Shown here in pieces: positions 24,569 through 33,116 of a DNA stretch of 64,000 nucleotides (positions are counted from its first letter, which is position 1; each line of letters starts with the position of its first letter). Source of the DNA: Pseudomonas sediminis (GTDB lineage Bacteria; Pseudomonadota; Gammaproteobacteria; Pseudomonadales; Pseudomonadaceae); contig NZ_CP154631.1 of assembly GCF_039555755.1 (NCBI RefSeq), positions 1,860,001 through 1,924,000 on the forward strand. The letters run 5' to 3'. Both the position numbers and the translations under genes were made by a program. Below the pieces are notes generated by a model. It was not told the origin of the DNA and did no database searches. It saw nothing but the letters and a program-made list of their open reading frames with translations.

Positions 24569-24611
24569 TTGAACCGGTTCAGTTCAGAACGTTTTCACAC
24601 AGTCTGTAGAA

Positions 24612-24622
24612 GCCGGCGTTTT
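24612..24622. terminator. right arm of the IS-interrupted terminator
   Basis: GCCGGCGTTTT, followed by GTTTTG, complements the arm at 22984-22994. It sits 17 bp from the dctP stop. Confidence 0.75.
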
Positions 24623-24638
24623 GTTTTGCCCTGAGCGG

Positions 24639-25739
24639 TCAGCCGCGGATGTTGTAGATATCCTTCTCGTTGCTTTCCGCGTATTCGTACAGGCGCTTGA
24701 GATAGGCCTTCTGATGTTCCCAGACTTTGGTTGCCGCCGGATCGGCCGCAGCGCTGGCATCGACCACCTCGGCAGCCACTTCCTTCAGGCGTGCCAGGAC
24801 TTCGTCCGGCAGGCGGCGAACTTCCACGCCGTCGGCCTTGAGCTGCTCCATGGCCTCCATGTTCTTGGCGTTGTAATCGTCGAGCATGTCGCCGTTGACG
24901 TCACGAGCAGCCGCGCGAACGATGGCTTGCAGATCTGCCGGCAGGGTTTCCCAGGCCTTGATGTTGACGTCCAGCTCGAACAGAACGCTCGGCTCCTGCC
25001 AGCCCGGGGTGTAGTAGTACTTGGCTGCTTTGTGCAGGCCGAGGGCCAGGTCGTTGTATGGGCCGATCCACTCGGTGGCGTCGATGGCGCCGGTCTGCAT
25101 GGCGGTGAAGATCTCACCGGCCGGCATGTTGACCACGGTACCGCCCATCTTGGTCAGCACTTCGCCGCCCAAGCCCGGGGTACGCATCTTCAGCCCCTTG
25201 AAGTCGTCGACCGAGTTCATTTCCTTGTTGAACCAGCCGGCGGTCTGCACGCCGGTGTTGCCGCAGGCCATCGGCAGTACGCCGAACGGTTTGTAGACCT
25301 CTTCCCACAGCTGCTGACCACCGCCACGGTGCAACCAGGCGTTCATTTCCTGAGCATTGGGGCCGAATGGCGAGGCGCAGAAGAACTGCGCAGCGGGAAC
25401 CTTGCCTTTCCAGTAGTAAGGGGCACCATGACCCATTTCGGCGGTACCACGGGAGACTGCATCGAATACTTCCATGGCCGGCACCAGTTCACCGGCTGCG
25501 TATACCTTGACCTTCAGGCGGCCGTTACTCATTTCATCGACCAGCTTGGCGAAGCGCTCGGCCCCGACGCCGACGCCCGGGAAGTTTTTCGGCCAGGAGG
25601 TGACCATCTTCCAGTTGAAGGTTTGGGAACTCGAACCCTCTTGAGGTGCTGCGGCGCTCTTGGCCTCTTCTTTACAGCCAGCCAGTGCGGTGGCTGCAAG
25701 GCCTACGCCCGCTGCGGCGAGTATGTCGCGACGTTTCAT
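24639..25739 (-). CDS. TRAP transporter substrate-binding protein (DctP family)
   Basis: The 366-residue binding protein captures an organic acid for the DctQM permease encoded divergently. Its N-terminus MKRRDILAAAGVGLAATALAGC combines a twin-Arg-like start and a lipobox (LAGC, Cys22), suggesting membrane anchoring. The DctP fold is visible in WKMVTSWPKNFPGVG, GKVPAAQFFCASPFG and ATEWIGPYNDLALGLHKAA, close to the group that binds 2-oxo-acids (TakP-like). The ATG at 25739 excludes an upstream extension without homology. A split terminator lies downstream. Confidence 0.88.
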   Translation of the reverse strand: MKRRDILAAAGVGLAATALAGCKEEAKSAAAPQEGSSSQTFNWKMVTSWPKNFPGVGVGAERFAKLVDEMSNGRLKVKVYAAGELVPAMEVFDAVSRGTAEMGHGAPYYWKGKVPAAQFFCASPFGPNAQEMNAWLHRGGGQQLWEEVYKPFGVLPMACGNTGVQTAGWFNKEMNSVDDFKGLKMRTPGLGGEVLTKMGGTVVNMPAGEIFTAMQTGAIDATEWIGPYNDLALGLHKAAKYYYTPGWQEPSVLFELDVNIKAWETLPADLQAIVRAAARDVNGDMLDDYNAKNMEAMEQLKADGVEVRRLPDEVLARLKEVAAEVVDASAAADPAATKVWEHQKAYLKRLYEYAESNEKDIYNIRG

Positions 25740-25984
25740 GCAATGCTCCTTTATTGTTGTATTGGTCTTACCACGGGATCGCCGGAGGTAGACCGGACGT
25801 GAATAACATAGGGGGTCGTGACTCACAAGCCTAGCTACTACGACTAAAGTTTTACGGGCATTGCTGCAATACCGGTAGCCTGCATAGAATCGCCGGCCTG
25901 CAGCCCATAAGGACGCGGGCGGCGTGATATGCAGCCAACAGGTTCGCTGTCCTGTCTCCTACTCATAACGATAAAGGACTCACT

Positions 25985-26530
25985 ATGTCCGACAAGCCTT
26001 CATTTCCCCTCGCTCTTGCATACCTGATCGATGCCCTCAACAGCTGGTTCGGCAAGGCCTGCGCCTGGCTGACGGTTTTTCTGGTAATCGGCACCGCTGT
26101 CGTCGTGGTGCTGCGCTACGGCTTCGGCATCGGCGCCACGGCCCTGCAAGAGGCGGTGCTCTACGCGCATGCACTGGTGTTCATGGGTGCAGCGGCCTGG
26201 GTGCTGCAACGCAACGGACACGTGCGTGTGGACATCTTCTACCAGAAGTTCAGCGGCCGCCGTCAGGCGCTGGTCGAGATCTTCGGTAATCTGCTGTTCC
26301 TGCTGCCGGTCGCGCTGTTCCTCGGTTGGGCCAGTTGGGATTACGTCAGCAACGCCTGGTCGACTTTCGAAGCGTCAAGCGAATCTGGCGGCCTCAAGTT
26401 CGTCTACCTGCAGAAAAGCATCATTCTGGTACTGGTCGTCAGCCTGGTACTGCAAGGTATTTCCAATCTGATCAAGGCAATCTACGTCTTCAGCGGTCGC
26501 CTGCCGGCTCCGGAGGTGAAACATGGCTGA
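25985..26530 (+). CDS. TRAP transporter small permease subunit (DctQ)
   Basis: The 181-residue protein has four hydrophobic segments and the DctQ pattern (WLTVFLVIGTAVVVVLRYGF, GAAAWVLQRNGHVRVDIFY, of which NGHVRVDIF is diagnostic). It forms the small membrane subunit of a sodium-coupled TRAP transporter. AAAGGACTCACT precedes the ATG. It overlaps dctM by 8 bp. The 245-bp gap to dctP presumably holds divergent promoters. Confidence 0.92.
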   Translation: MSDKPSFPLALAYLIDALNSWFGKACAWLTVFLVIGTAVVVVLRYGFGIGATALQEAVLYAHALVFMGAAAWVLQRNGHVRVDIFYQKFSGRRQALVEIFGNLLFLLPVALFLGWASWDYVSNAWSTFEASSESGGLKFVYLQKSIILVLVVSLVLQGISNLIKAIYVFSGRLPAPEVKHG

Positions 26531-27899
26531 GTTGATGGCGATTCTGCTGTTCGTCAGTATTTGCGTGGCCTTGATGGCCGGCTTCCCGGTAGCGTTCACC
26601 CTGGCTGGCGTTTCCCTGCTGTTCGCCGCCATCGGTGTCGTCACGGGCACCTTTGATCCTGGTTACCTCAGCGCCCTGCCGAACCGCCTGTTCGGCATCA
26701 TGAACAACCAGACGATGCTCGCCGTGCCGCTGTTCGTGTTCATGGGGGTGATGCTGGAACGCTCACGGGTGGCCGAAGACCTGCTCGAGTCCATGTCGCG
26801 TCTGTTCGGCACCCTGCGTGGCGGCCTGGCGATTTCCGTGTGCGTGGTCGGTGCCTTGCTCGCTGCTTCCACCGGTATCGTCGGCGCCACCGTGGTGACC
26901 ATGGGCCTGCTGGCACTGCCGACCATGTTGCGCCGTGGCTATGATCCGGCCATTTCCACCGGCACTCTGGCTGCTACCGGCACCCTGGGGCAGATCATTC
27001 CGCCGTCCATCGTGCTGGTGCTGCTGGGTGACGTGATGTCCAGCGCCTATCAGCAGGCGCAGCTGAAGATGGGCATCTTCTCGCCGAAGACCGTCTCGGT
27101 TGGCGACCTGTTCGTCGGCGCTCTGCTGCCCGGTCTGCTGCTGGTCGGTCTGTATATCGTCTACATCATTGCCGTCGCCATCTTCCAGCCGAAGAAACTG
27201 CCGGCGCTGCCGCAAGAAGAGCTCGGCCCGATCGAATGGGGCAAACTGGGCAAGGCGTTGATTCCGCCGCTGATCCTGATCGGCGCGGTACTGGGCTCGA
27301 TCCTGGCTGGCTACGCTACCCCCACCGAAGCCGCTGCGCTGGGCGCAGTAGGCGCGATGGTGCTGGCCTTCAGCAAGGGCAAGCTGAACTTCGGCCAGCT
27401 CAAGGAAGTGGCCTACGGCACCACCGAAATCAGTGCCATGGTCTTCATGATCCTGATCGGCGCGTCGCTGTTCTCCCTGGTGTTCCGCGGCTTCGGCGGT
27501 GAGGCGCTGATCGAGGATGTGTTCGCCCAGCTGCCAGGCGGCGTGCTCGGCGCGTTCTTCCTGGTAATGGTGGTGATCTTCCTGCTCGGCTTCATTCTCG
27601 ACTTCATCGAGATCACCTTCGTGGTGGTGCCGATCGTCGGTCCGGTGCTGCTGGCCATGGGGCTCGATCCGATCTGGCTGGGCGTGATGATCGCACTCAA
27701 CCTGCAAACCTCTTTCCTCACTCCGCCATTCGGTTTCGCGCTGTTCTATCTGCGTGGCGTGACACCGGCGAGCATTCCCACCAGTACCATCTATAAAGGT
27801 GTGGTGCCGTTTATCCTGATCCAGATTCTGCTGCTGGTGATCGCCTATATCTTCCCAGGGCTGATCACTTGGCTGCCGGAGCAGGTCTACGGCAAGTAA
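26523..27899 (+). CDS. TRAP transporter large permease subunit (DctM)
   Basis: The 458-residue protein has about 12 hydrophobic segments, with AVPLFVFMGVMLERS, ASTGIVGATVVTMGLLALP and GTLGQIIPPSIVLVLLGDVM as DctM hallmarks. At 458 residues it is longer than standard DctM (about 425), with an insertion around PAYQQAQ...PKKLPALPQEELG, like the large permeases paired with TakP-type binding proteins. It is the catalytic ion-coupled subunit. A strong terminator follows. Confidence 0.92.
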   Translation: MAELMAILLFVSICVALMAGFPVAFTLAGVSLLFAAIGVVTGTFDPGYLSALPNRLFGIMNNQTMLAVPLFVFMGVMLERSRVAEDLLESMSRLFGTLRGGLAISVCVVGALLAASTGIVGATVVTMGLLALPTMLRRGYDPAISTGTLAATGTLGQIIPPSIVLVLLGDVMSSAYQQAQLKMGIFSPKTVSVGDLFVGALLPGLLLVGLYIVYIIAVAIFQPKKLPALPQEELGPIEWGKLGKALIPPLILIGAVLGSILAGYATPTEAAALGAVGAMVLAFSKGKLNFGQLKEVAYGTTEISAMVFMILIGASLFSLVFRGFGGEALIEDVFAQLPGGVLGAFFLVMVVIFLLGFILDFIEITFVVVPIVGPVLLAMGLDPIWLGVMIALNLQTSFLTPPFGFALFYLRGVTPASIPTSTIYKGVVPFILIQILLLVIAYIFPGLITWLPEQVYGK

Positions 27900-27919
27900 G
27901 TCTCGCTGGCTGGTTTGGC

Positions 27920-27955
27920 AAAACGCCCGTCCTCGTGATGGGCGTTTTGCTTTTT
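27920..27955 (+). terminator. rho-independent terminator of dctQM
   Basis: AAAACGCCC (27920-27928) pairs with GGGCGTTTT (27940-27948), followed by GCTTTTT. It ends 21 bp after the dctM stop and before the mutarotase gene. Confidence 0.88.
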
Positions 27956-27998
27956 GTGTTGTCACACTATTGGTTATCTATCTCAACAAGAGGTCGTC

Positions 27999-28898
27999 AT
28001 GAGCACCGCCCAAGTCGAACGCGTGGAACTGGATCAACTGGTCTGCTGGCGCATTCGTGCTGCCGGCAGCGAATTGCTGGTAGCCCAGCAGGGCGCGCAG
28101 ATTCTCAGTTACCAGCAGGGTGAACAGCCGCTGATCTGGCTAAGCCCGGATGCGGCCTATCAGCGTGGCCAAAGCGTGCGCGGTGGTGTGCCGGTGTGCT
28201 GGCCCTGGTTCGGAGATCTACGCCGCAATCCGCAGGCCGTGCAGGCGCACTATCACCTCGAGCAGGCGCCGGCCCATGGCCTGGTACGTGCATTGGACTG
28301 GGAGTTGCTGGGCATCGACGAGGAGGACGACGCCGTCACCCTGCGCTTTGCCTACGACACGCGCACTCAGCCGCTGGAGGGCTGGCCCAGGGATGTCGGC
28401 CTGACCTTCGTCGTGCGCCTGGCAGACGATCTCGGCATGAGCCTGGAAACCCACAATCGCGGTACGGAGCCGCTGACCCTGAGCCAGGCGCTGCACAGCT
28501 ACTTCGCCGTCAGCGACGTGCGCCAGGTCAGCGTCGAGGGGCTGCAGGGCTGCCGCTATATCGACACCTTGCAGGACTGGCAGGAGCTGCGTCAGCAGGA
28601 AGCGCTGGTGTTCGATGCGGAGACCGATCGCATCTACTTCGACACCGCCGCGCGACTGAGCATCGTCGATCCGGGCTGGGGTCGGCGGATCCATCTGGAT
28701 GCCCGTGGTTCACGTTCGGCTGTGCTGTGGAATCCATGGGTCGACAAGGCCAAGCGCCTGTCGCAGTTCCCCGACGGGGCCTGGCAGAACATGCTTTGCA
28801 TCGAGACGGCCAACGTGCTGGAAGACATCGTGCAGCTGAAAGCCGATGAGCGTCATCGGCTTGAGTTGCGCCTGTCCAGTGAGCCGCTCGCTAGTTAG
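27999..28898 (+). CDS. D-hexose-6-phosphate mutarotase (YeaD-like aldose epimerase family)
   Basis: The 299-residue protein interconverts anomers of hexose 6-phosphates. Family marks include QGAQILSYQ, PLIWLSPDAAY, RGGVPVCWPWFG, APAHGLVRALDWEL (active-site His) and VLWNPWVDKAKRLSQFP. ATG at 27999 follows AAGAGGTCGTC. It overlaps the convergent gene 28891-29364 by 8 bp at the tail. Its link to the neighbours is not obvious. Confidence 0.9.
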   Translation: MSTAQVERVELDQLVCWRIRAAGSELLVAQQGAQILSYQQGEQPLIWLSPDAAYQRGQSVRGGVPVCWPWFGDLRRNPQAVQAHYHLEQAPAHGLVRALDWELLGIDEEDDAVTLRFAYDTRTQPLEGWPRDVGLTFVVRLADDLGMSLETHNRGTEPLTLSQALHSYFAVSDVRQVSVEGLQGCRYIDTLQDWQELRQQEALVFDAETDRIYFDTAARLSIVDPGWGRRIHLDARGSRSAVLWNPWVDKAKRLSQFPDGAWQNMLCIETANVLEDIVQLKADERHRLELRLSSEPLAS

Positions 28899-29364
28899 CG
28901 CCGCCCTGCTGCTCCAGCGCCTGGCGAAGCGGCTCGGCGCTGGTAAAGGTCTGTTGCTGAACCAACTGCCCATCCTTTAGCTGCAACCACAACACCTCGC
29001 CTTCGCCAGCCGGATAACGCGGGGCGATGCGGGCGTCGCGGTCGAGGAGGATGCGATAGTTGTAGTCGCGCATCTTCGGCAGGGCGAAGAGGGTGGCGAT
29101 GATGCGGGGCATGCGGCTGACGTCGGCGAGGAAGACTGCCTGGCGCTGTTCCAGATAGCCCTTGGGCTTGCCTTCCAGAGCGGTGTCGACCAGCTTGGCG
29201 CCATCCATGTCGCGCGCGACCAGCAGGATCTGCGTTTCGTCGTTCAGGGTGTAGGGCGCGTCGAACTGATCGAGCAGCGTCCAGGGCGCCAGACGCTCGC
29301 CGGGCTCCAGGGCCAGCGCAGCGGTGGACAGCAGGCACAGCAACAGCAGGGCAGCAGCTTTCAT
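28891..29364 (-). CDS. small periplasmic protein with thioredoxin-like fold, hypothetical
   Basis: The 157-residue protein has a signal peptide (MKAAALLLLCLLSTAALALE) and a mature part beginning PGERLAPWTLLDQFDAPYTL, which resembles the start of thioredoxin-like domains, but with no CxxC. The closest pattern I recall is conserved pseudomonad proteins sometimes labelled FAD/FMN dehydrogenase without justification. Likely co-transcribed with the upstream DUF3299 gene (30 bp gap). Confidence 0.65.
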   Translation of the reverse strand: MKAAALLLLCLLSTAALALEPGERLAPWTLLDQFDAPYTLNDETQILLVARDMDGAKLVDTALEGKPKGYLEQRQAVFLADVSRMPRIIATLFALPKMRDYNYRILLDRDARIAPRYPAGEGEVLWLQLKDGQLVQQQTFTSAEPLRQALEQQGGAN

Positions 29365-29394
29365 GCTGGAACTCCTAGCAGGGATGGCAGGCGG

Positions 29395-29940
29395 TTAGAG
29401 GTCTTCGTCGGTTACCAGGCGTACTTCGTCGGCGTCCATGGCATAGGCGGCGTCGGCCAGGTCGTTGCTGACCTGCTCCACCTTCAGCGCGCCACTGACC
29501 CACAGCGGGGCGTAGATGTCGTCGAGCGGGATGCCCTTCGGATAGCGCACCAGTACAAGCTGATTGGGCGGTGGTGGCGGCACGTGGATGCAGGCGCCCG
29601 GATAGGGCACCAGGAAGAACAGGGTGCTGTTGCCTTTCTCGTCGCTTTCCAGCGGCACCGGATAACCGCCCAGGCGGATGGCCTTGCCGTCGAGTTCGGG
29701 CACTGTCTTGGCGGAGTACATCACTGCCGGCAGATCCTGATCCTGCTGGCGCAGGCCGCCCTCATTGTAGAAGGTGCTGTCGCCTTCAGGACTGTCATGG
29801 CTGATCTCGGGCATTTCCTCGAGGGCCTTGCGGTCTTCGGGTGGCATCAAATCGAGCCAGTCGGTTTCCGGCAATTCGGCGTGGGCCAGGCCAGTACAAA
29901 AGAGTAGGGCGAGCAGCAAGTGGCGCATGGGGTATGGCAT
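29395..29940 (-). CDS. DUF3299-like periplasmic protein
   Basis: The 181-residue protein has a signal peptide (MRHLLLALLFCTGLAHA) and then features of the DUF3299 group: LDGKAIRLGGYPVPLESDEK, TLFFLVPYPGACIHVPPPPPNQL, in which the Cys and His in GACIHVPPPPPNQ are conserved. Related proteins sit near membrane metal or heme functions, but a role is not established. Start may be ATG at 29940 or 29928 (MRHLLL); either leaves a good signal peptide. Confidence 0.7.
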   Translation of the reverse strand: MPYPMRHLLLALLFCTGLAHAELPETDWLDLMPPEDRKALEEMPEISHDSPEGDSTFYNEGGLRQQDQDLPAVMYSAKTVPELDGKAIRLGGYPVPLESDEKGNSTLFFLVPYPGACIHVPPPPPNQLVLVRYPKGIPLDDIYAPLWVSGALKVEQVSNDLADAAYAMDADEVRLVTDEDL

Positions 29941-29991
29941 CTCGTGGCAGCGTAAACGAGGAGCCGACAGGTCGGCTCCTGACAGGGCTAA

Positions 29992-30237
29992 TCAGCCCTT
30001 CTTGATCGCGCCGTAGATTACCAGCAGAACGATGGCGCCGATTACTGCGCCGATGAAACCGGCCGCCTGGCCAGCTTCATAGATGCCCAGCGCCTGCCCG
30101 CCGTAGGTCGCGGCAATGGAGCCGCCGATGCCGAGTAGGATGGTCATGATCCAGCCCATGCTGTCATCGCCGGGTTTGAGGAAGCGTGCGATCAGACCGA
30201 CGATCAGTCCGATGAAAATGGTGCCGATAATGCCCAT
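29992..30237 (-). CDS. GlsB/YeaQ/YmgE-family small membrane protein
   Basis: The 81-residue protein is typical of the transglycosylase-associated/GlsB family: MGIIGTIFIGLIVGLIARFL, then a GWIMTILLGIGGSIAATYGG glycine-rich helix and a third hydrophobic segment. These proteins respond to envelope or general stress. It has GGAGATACGCCA upstream of its ATG and stands 70 bp from the next gene. Confidence 0.9.
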   Translation of the reverse strand: MGIIGTIFIGLIVGLIARFLKPGDDSMGWIMTILLGIGGSIAATYGGQALGIYEAGQAAGFIGAVIGAIVLLVIYGAIKKG

Positions 30238-30303
30238 TGGCGTATCTCCTTGATGAGTGCCGCGTGTGCGGCAGGCGCGTCATGAGACAAGTCAATGGGG
30301 CTA

Positions 30304-31068
30304 TCAGTTCGTCTCGTCTGGCGGCAGAACGCCATAACGGTGGTAGATCAGGGCAACTTCGCCCTCTTCACGCATGCGTTGCAGCTCAGCGCCCAGGCGG
30401 TCGTAGAGTTTGCGCCGGTCGCTCTGGTAGCGTTTCAGCGATGCGCCGAAGTGGTTGCCCAGTACCTGCTGGTGGGTGTAGTGCGCGTAGCTGTAGGCGC
30501 GAAAGTTCATGGCCTGGAATTGCGCCTCCATCGGTACGGCGTCGATCACCGCGATGGTGTCCAGGCGCCCAGCCCGGAACATCGCGGCCAGCTGCGCATC
30601 GTCGCTGGCATAGGCGCGGCCGAGCAAGTCATCGCTGTCGAAAGGTTCGAAATAGGACGTACCGCGTTTAACACCCAGAGACAGCTCGTACAGATCCGCG
30701 TAGCGGCTCAGCCTGGCTTCTTCCCCAGGGCGCACGACGAAGCGAACGTTCAGTTGCTGACTGCCGATGCTGGGCAGGAAATGGATGTACTCGCGGCGCT
30801 GTTGAGTGAGCAGCACGCGTGGCACTAGGTCGACTCGCCCGGAGCGCAGGTCCTCAAGACTGCGCAGGAAGGGCGCTTCACGCCACTGCAGATCCACCCC
30901 GATACGGTGTGCGGCCGTTTCCAGTACGCTGATCAGCGGGCCGCTGGGCAGCCCGTCGACAGCGCGCATTTCCGGCGGTCGTTCGCGAAAGTCAGCGCGC
31001 AGCACCTCTTGTGCGCCAGCGCAGGACAGCGTGAACAGCAGAGGCAGTAAGGAAAGAAGACGCTTCAT
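30304..31068 (-). CDS. periplasmic solute-binding-like protein (SBP_bac_3 family), stand-alone
   Basis: The 254-residue protein has a signal peptide (MKRLLSLLPLLFTLSCAGAQ) and a type II binding fold (GPLISVLETAAHRIGVDLQW, LRSGRVDLVPRVLLTQQRREYI, GRLDTIAVIDAV). No permease or ATPase gene is nearby. Such orphan proteins in pseudomonads are often sensors or relics. The ATG at 31068 is chosen because the signal peptide starts there. Confidence 0.75.
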   Translation of the reverse strand: MKRLLSLLPLLFTLSCAGAQEVLRADFRERPPEMRAVDGLPSGPLISVLETAAHRIGVDLQWREAPFLRSLEDLRSGRVDLVPRVLLTQQRREYIHFLPSIGSQQLNVRFVVRPGEEARLSRYADLYELSLGVKRGTSYFEPFDSDDLLGRAYASDDAQLAAMFRAGRLDTIAVIDAVPMEAQFQAMNFRAYSYAHYTHQQVLGNHFGASLKRYQSDRRKLYDRLGAELQRMREEGEVALIYHRYGVLPPDETN

Positions 31069-31118
31069 GGGGGGCTCTTGAACGACCACCGTCGTTCAAG
31101 AGTCTAGCTGCGAATCTG

Positions 31119-32204
31119 TCAGTCTTCGGCGATCAGCGCCTGAACGTCGGCGATACGCGCATCCAATGTGGCGCGGTCGGCGCTGCGCAGGGTGGCATGG
31201 CCGACCTTGCGCCCGTCCTTGAAGGCCTTGCCGTAGTGGTGCAGGTGGCAGTCGGCAATGCTGATCACCTTGTCCACCGGCGGTACTTCACCGATGAAGT
31301 TGAGCATGGCGCTTTCGCCCAGCTTGGCGGTGGAGCCCAGCGGCAGGCCGGCGACGGCGCGCAGATGGTTCTCGAACTGGCTGCACTCGGCGCCTTCGAT
31401 GGTCCAGTGCCCGGAGTTGTGCACGCGCGGGGCGATTTCGTTGGCCTTGAGGCCGCCGTCAACTTCGAAGAACTCGAAGGCCAGCACGCCGACGTAATCG
31501 AGCTTGTCCAGCACGCGGCCGACATAGTCCTCGGCCAGCGCCTGCAGCGGGTGCTCGGTGCTGGCGATGGACAGGGCGAGAATGCCGCTGTCGTGGGTGT
31601 TGTGCACCAGCGGATAGAAGCGTGTCTCACCATCGCGAGCACGCACGGCGATCAGTGACACCTCGCCGGTGAAGGGTACGAAGCCTTCGAGGATGCACGG
31701 CACGCTGCCCAGTTCGGCGAAGGCACCGGTGACATCTTCCGGCTTGCGCAGGACTTTCTGACCCTTGCCGTCGTAGCCCAGGGTGCGGGTTTTCATCACG
31801 GCCGGCAGGCCGATGCTGGCAACCGCAGCATCGAGGTCGGCCTGCGACTGAATGTCGGCGAACTCCGGCGTGGGAATGCCCAGGTCCTTGAACATCGACT
31901 TCTCGAACCAGCGATCACGGGCGATGCGCAGGGCTTCGGCGCTCGGGTAGACCGGCACGAACTGCGAGAGGAAGGCCACGGTTTCCGCCGGCACGCTCTC
32001 GAATTCGAAGGTAACCAGGTCAACCTCGTCGGCCAACTGGCGCAGGTGGTCCTGATCGCCGTAATCGGCGCGGATATGCTCGCCGAGCGCCTGAGCGCAG
32101 GCGTCCGGCGCCGGGTCGAGGAAGGCGAACTGCATGCCCAGCGGAGTACCCGCCAGGGCCATCATGCGGCCCAACTGGCCGCCACCGATCACACCGATTT
32201 TCAT
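31119..32204 (-). CDS. purK: 5-(carboxyamino)imidazole ribonucleotide synthase
   Basis: PurK carboxylates AIR to N5-CAIR with ATP and bicarbonate in purine synthesis. The 361-residue ATP-grasp enzyme begins MKIGVIGGGQLGRMMALAG and shows KTRTLGYDGKGQ and FEFFEVDGGLKANEIAPRVHNSG, trimmed here to the NEIAPRVHNSG metal site. The ATG at 32204 follows AAGGGGCTTTGTT. It is downstream of purE, separated by 144 bp containing a repeat-like sequence. Confidence 0.96.
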   Translation of the reverse strand: MKIGVIGGGQLGRMMALAGTPLGMQFAFLDPAPDACAQALGEHIRADYGDQDHLRQLADEVDLVTFEFESVPAETVAFLSQFVPVYPSAEALRIARDRWFEKSMFKDLGIPTPEFADIQSQADLDAAVASIGLPAVMKTRTLGYDGKGQKVLRKPEDVTGAFAELGSVPCILEGFVPFTGEVSLIAVRARDGETRFYPLVHNTHDSGILALSIASTEHPLQALAEDYVGRVLDKLDYVGVLAFEFFEVDGGLKANEIAPRVHNSGHWTIEGAECSQFENHLRAVAGLPLGSTAKLGESAMLNFIGEVPPVDKVISIADCHLHHYGKAFKDGRKVGHATLRSADRATLDARIADVQALIAED

Positions 32205-32267
32205 AACAAAGCCCCTTTTCAGCAGGTGGCGAGACCAAGCAGTTGAGCGCTGCCCGCAGCGCAGGAA

Positions 32268-32300
32268 GCGGAGTTTACGCCGGTAAATGAGCATTCCGAG
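32268..32300. repeat. short sequence shared with the MITE interior
   Basis: The stretch GCGGAGTTTACG-CCG-GTAAATGAGCATT here is nearly identical to the reverse complement of 21714-21742 inside the MITE-like element. It lies between purE and purK, flanked by GCGCTG-type dyads. It may be a remnant or a related repeat family. Confidence 0.5.
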
Positions 32301-32348
32301 CAGCGCACAGCGCAAATGCGCCGTGTCGCAGCCCCGGATGGATGGGCT

Positions 32349-32840
32349 TCAGGCCTCGCGCGGATCCGGGTTGCTCAGCACGGTATCGGTCTGTTCCTGG
32401 CGGAACTGCTTCAGCGCCGCGTGGAACTGCGGGTGCTGATGACCGAGGATGCTGGCGGCCAGCAGGGCGGCGTTGACTGCGCCGGCCTTGCCGATGGCCA
32501 GGGTGGCGACCGGGATACCAGCAGGCATCTGCACGATCGACAGCAGCGAGTCGACGCCCGAGAGCATGGATGACTGCACCGGTACGCCGAGCACTGGCAG
32601 ATGGGTCTTGGCGGCGCACATACCCGGCAGGTGAGCGGCGCCACCGGCACCGGCGATGATCACCTGAATGCCGCGTGCTTCTGCCTCTTCGGCGTACTGG
32701 AACAGCAGGTCCGGGGTGCGGTGGGCGGAAACCACCTTGACCTCATGGGGGATGCCCAGCTTGTCCAGCATCTCGGCGGTGTGGCTAAGGGTGGACCAAT
32801 CGGACTTGGAGCCCATGATCACGCCAACCAGTGCGCTCAT
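32349..32840 (-). CDS. purE: N5-carboxyaminoimidazole ribonucleotide mutase
   Basis: PurE converts N5-CAIR to CAIR. The 163-residue protein shows [20 protein letters not shown], cut at the conserved GSKSDW motif, then [20 protein letters not shown] and [24 protein letters not shown] active-site segments. It is first of purEK. An ATG at 32840 follows AGAAGAGGCACGACG. The upstream gap to adhP (276 bp) contains TATACT-like -10 material on the minus strand (about 32956-32962), but no clear operator. Confidence 0.96.
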   Translation of the reverse strand: MSALVGVIMGSKSDWSTLSHTAEMLDKLGIPHEVKVVSAHRTPDLLFQYAEEAEARGIQVIIAGAGGAAHLPGMCAAKTHLPVLGVPVQSSMLSGVDSLLSIVQMPAGIPVATLAIGKAGAVNAALLAASILGHQHPQFHAALKQFRQEQTDTVLSNPDPREA

Positions 32841-33116
32841 CGTCGTGCCTCTTCTCTCGGGCGCCTCGCGGCGCGTCAAAAACCAACAAGCCACGCGGGC
32901 GGGCCAGCGTGGCTTGTCATGATTCGTTGGCCGGGTGCTGCCGGCCGAAGGCCGCGCAGTATAACGCAAAGCCAGCGCTGGCGGGCAGTGGCGACGACCG
33001 TTTGTCATGCAGGATGTGGCAGAGCGGGAAAACCGCCTAAACCTTGCTCTGGAGCAATGCCGGCACGGGCTGCGCGCGCAAACTGACGCTCCACTCGCAT
33101 GGAAGAGGAACAGCAC

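Larger units (their letters stand above)
22995..24611 (+). mobile_element. IS1182-family insertion sequence with 5-bp target duplication
   Basis: Perfect 16-bp terminal inverted repeats CAGACTGTGTGAAAAC (23000-23015) and its complement (24591-24606) bound a 1607-bp element with one transposase gene. TAGAA is duplicated at 22995-22999 and 24607-24611. The duplicated bases are exactly the loop of a terminator hairpin. The intact gene, repeats and target duplication suggest a recent, possibly active element. Confidence 0.9.

Noticed and set aside
26763..27965. 400-codon antisense frame over dctM
   Set aside because: Same reason: very rich in Gln, His and Asp, opposite a clear DctM gene.
32205..32348. 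Possible riboswitch or small RNA between purE and purK
   Set aside because: Dyads and a repeat core are present, but no recognised riboswitch pattern; better explained as repeat DNA.
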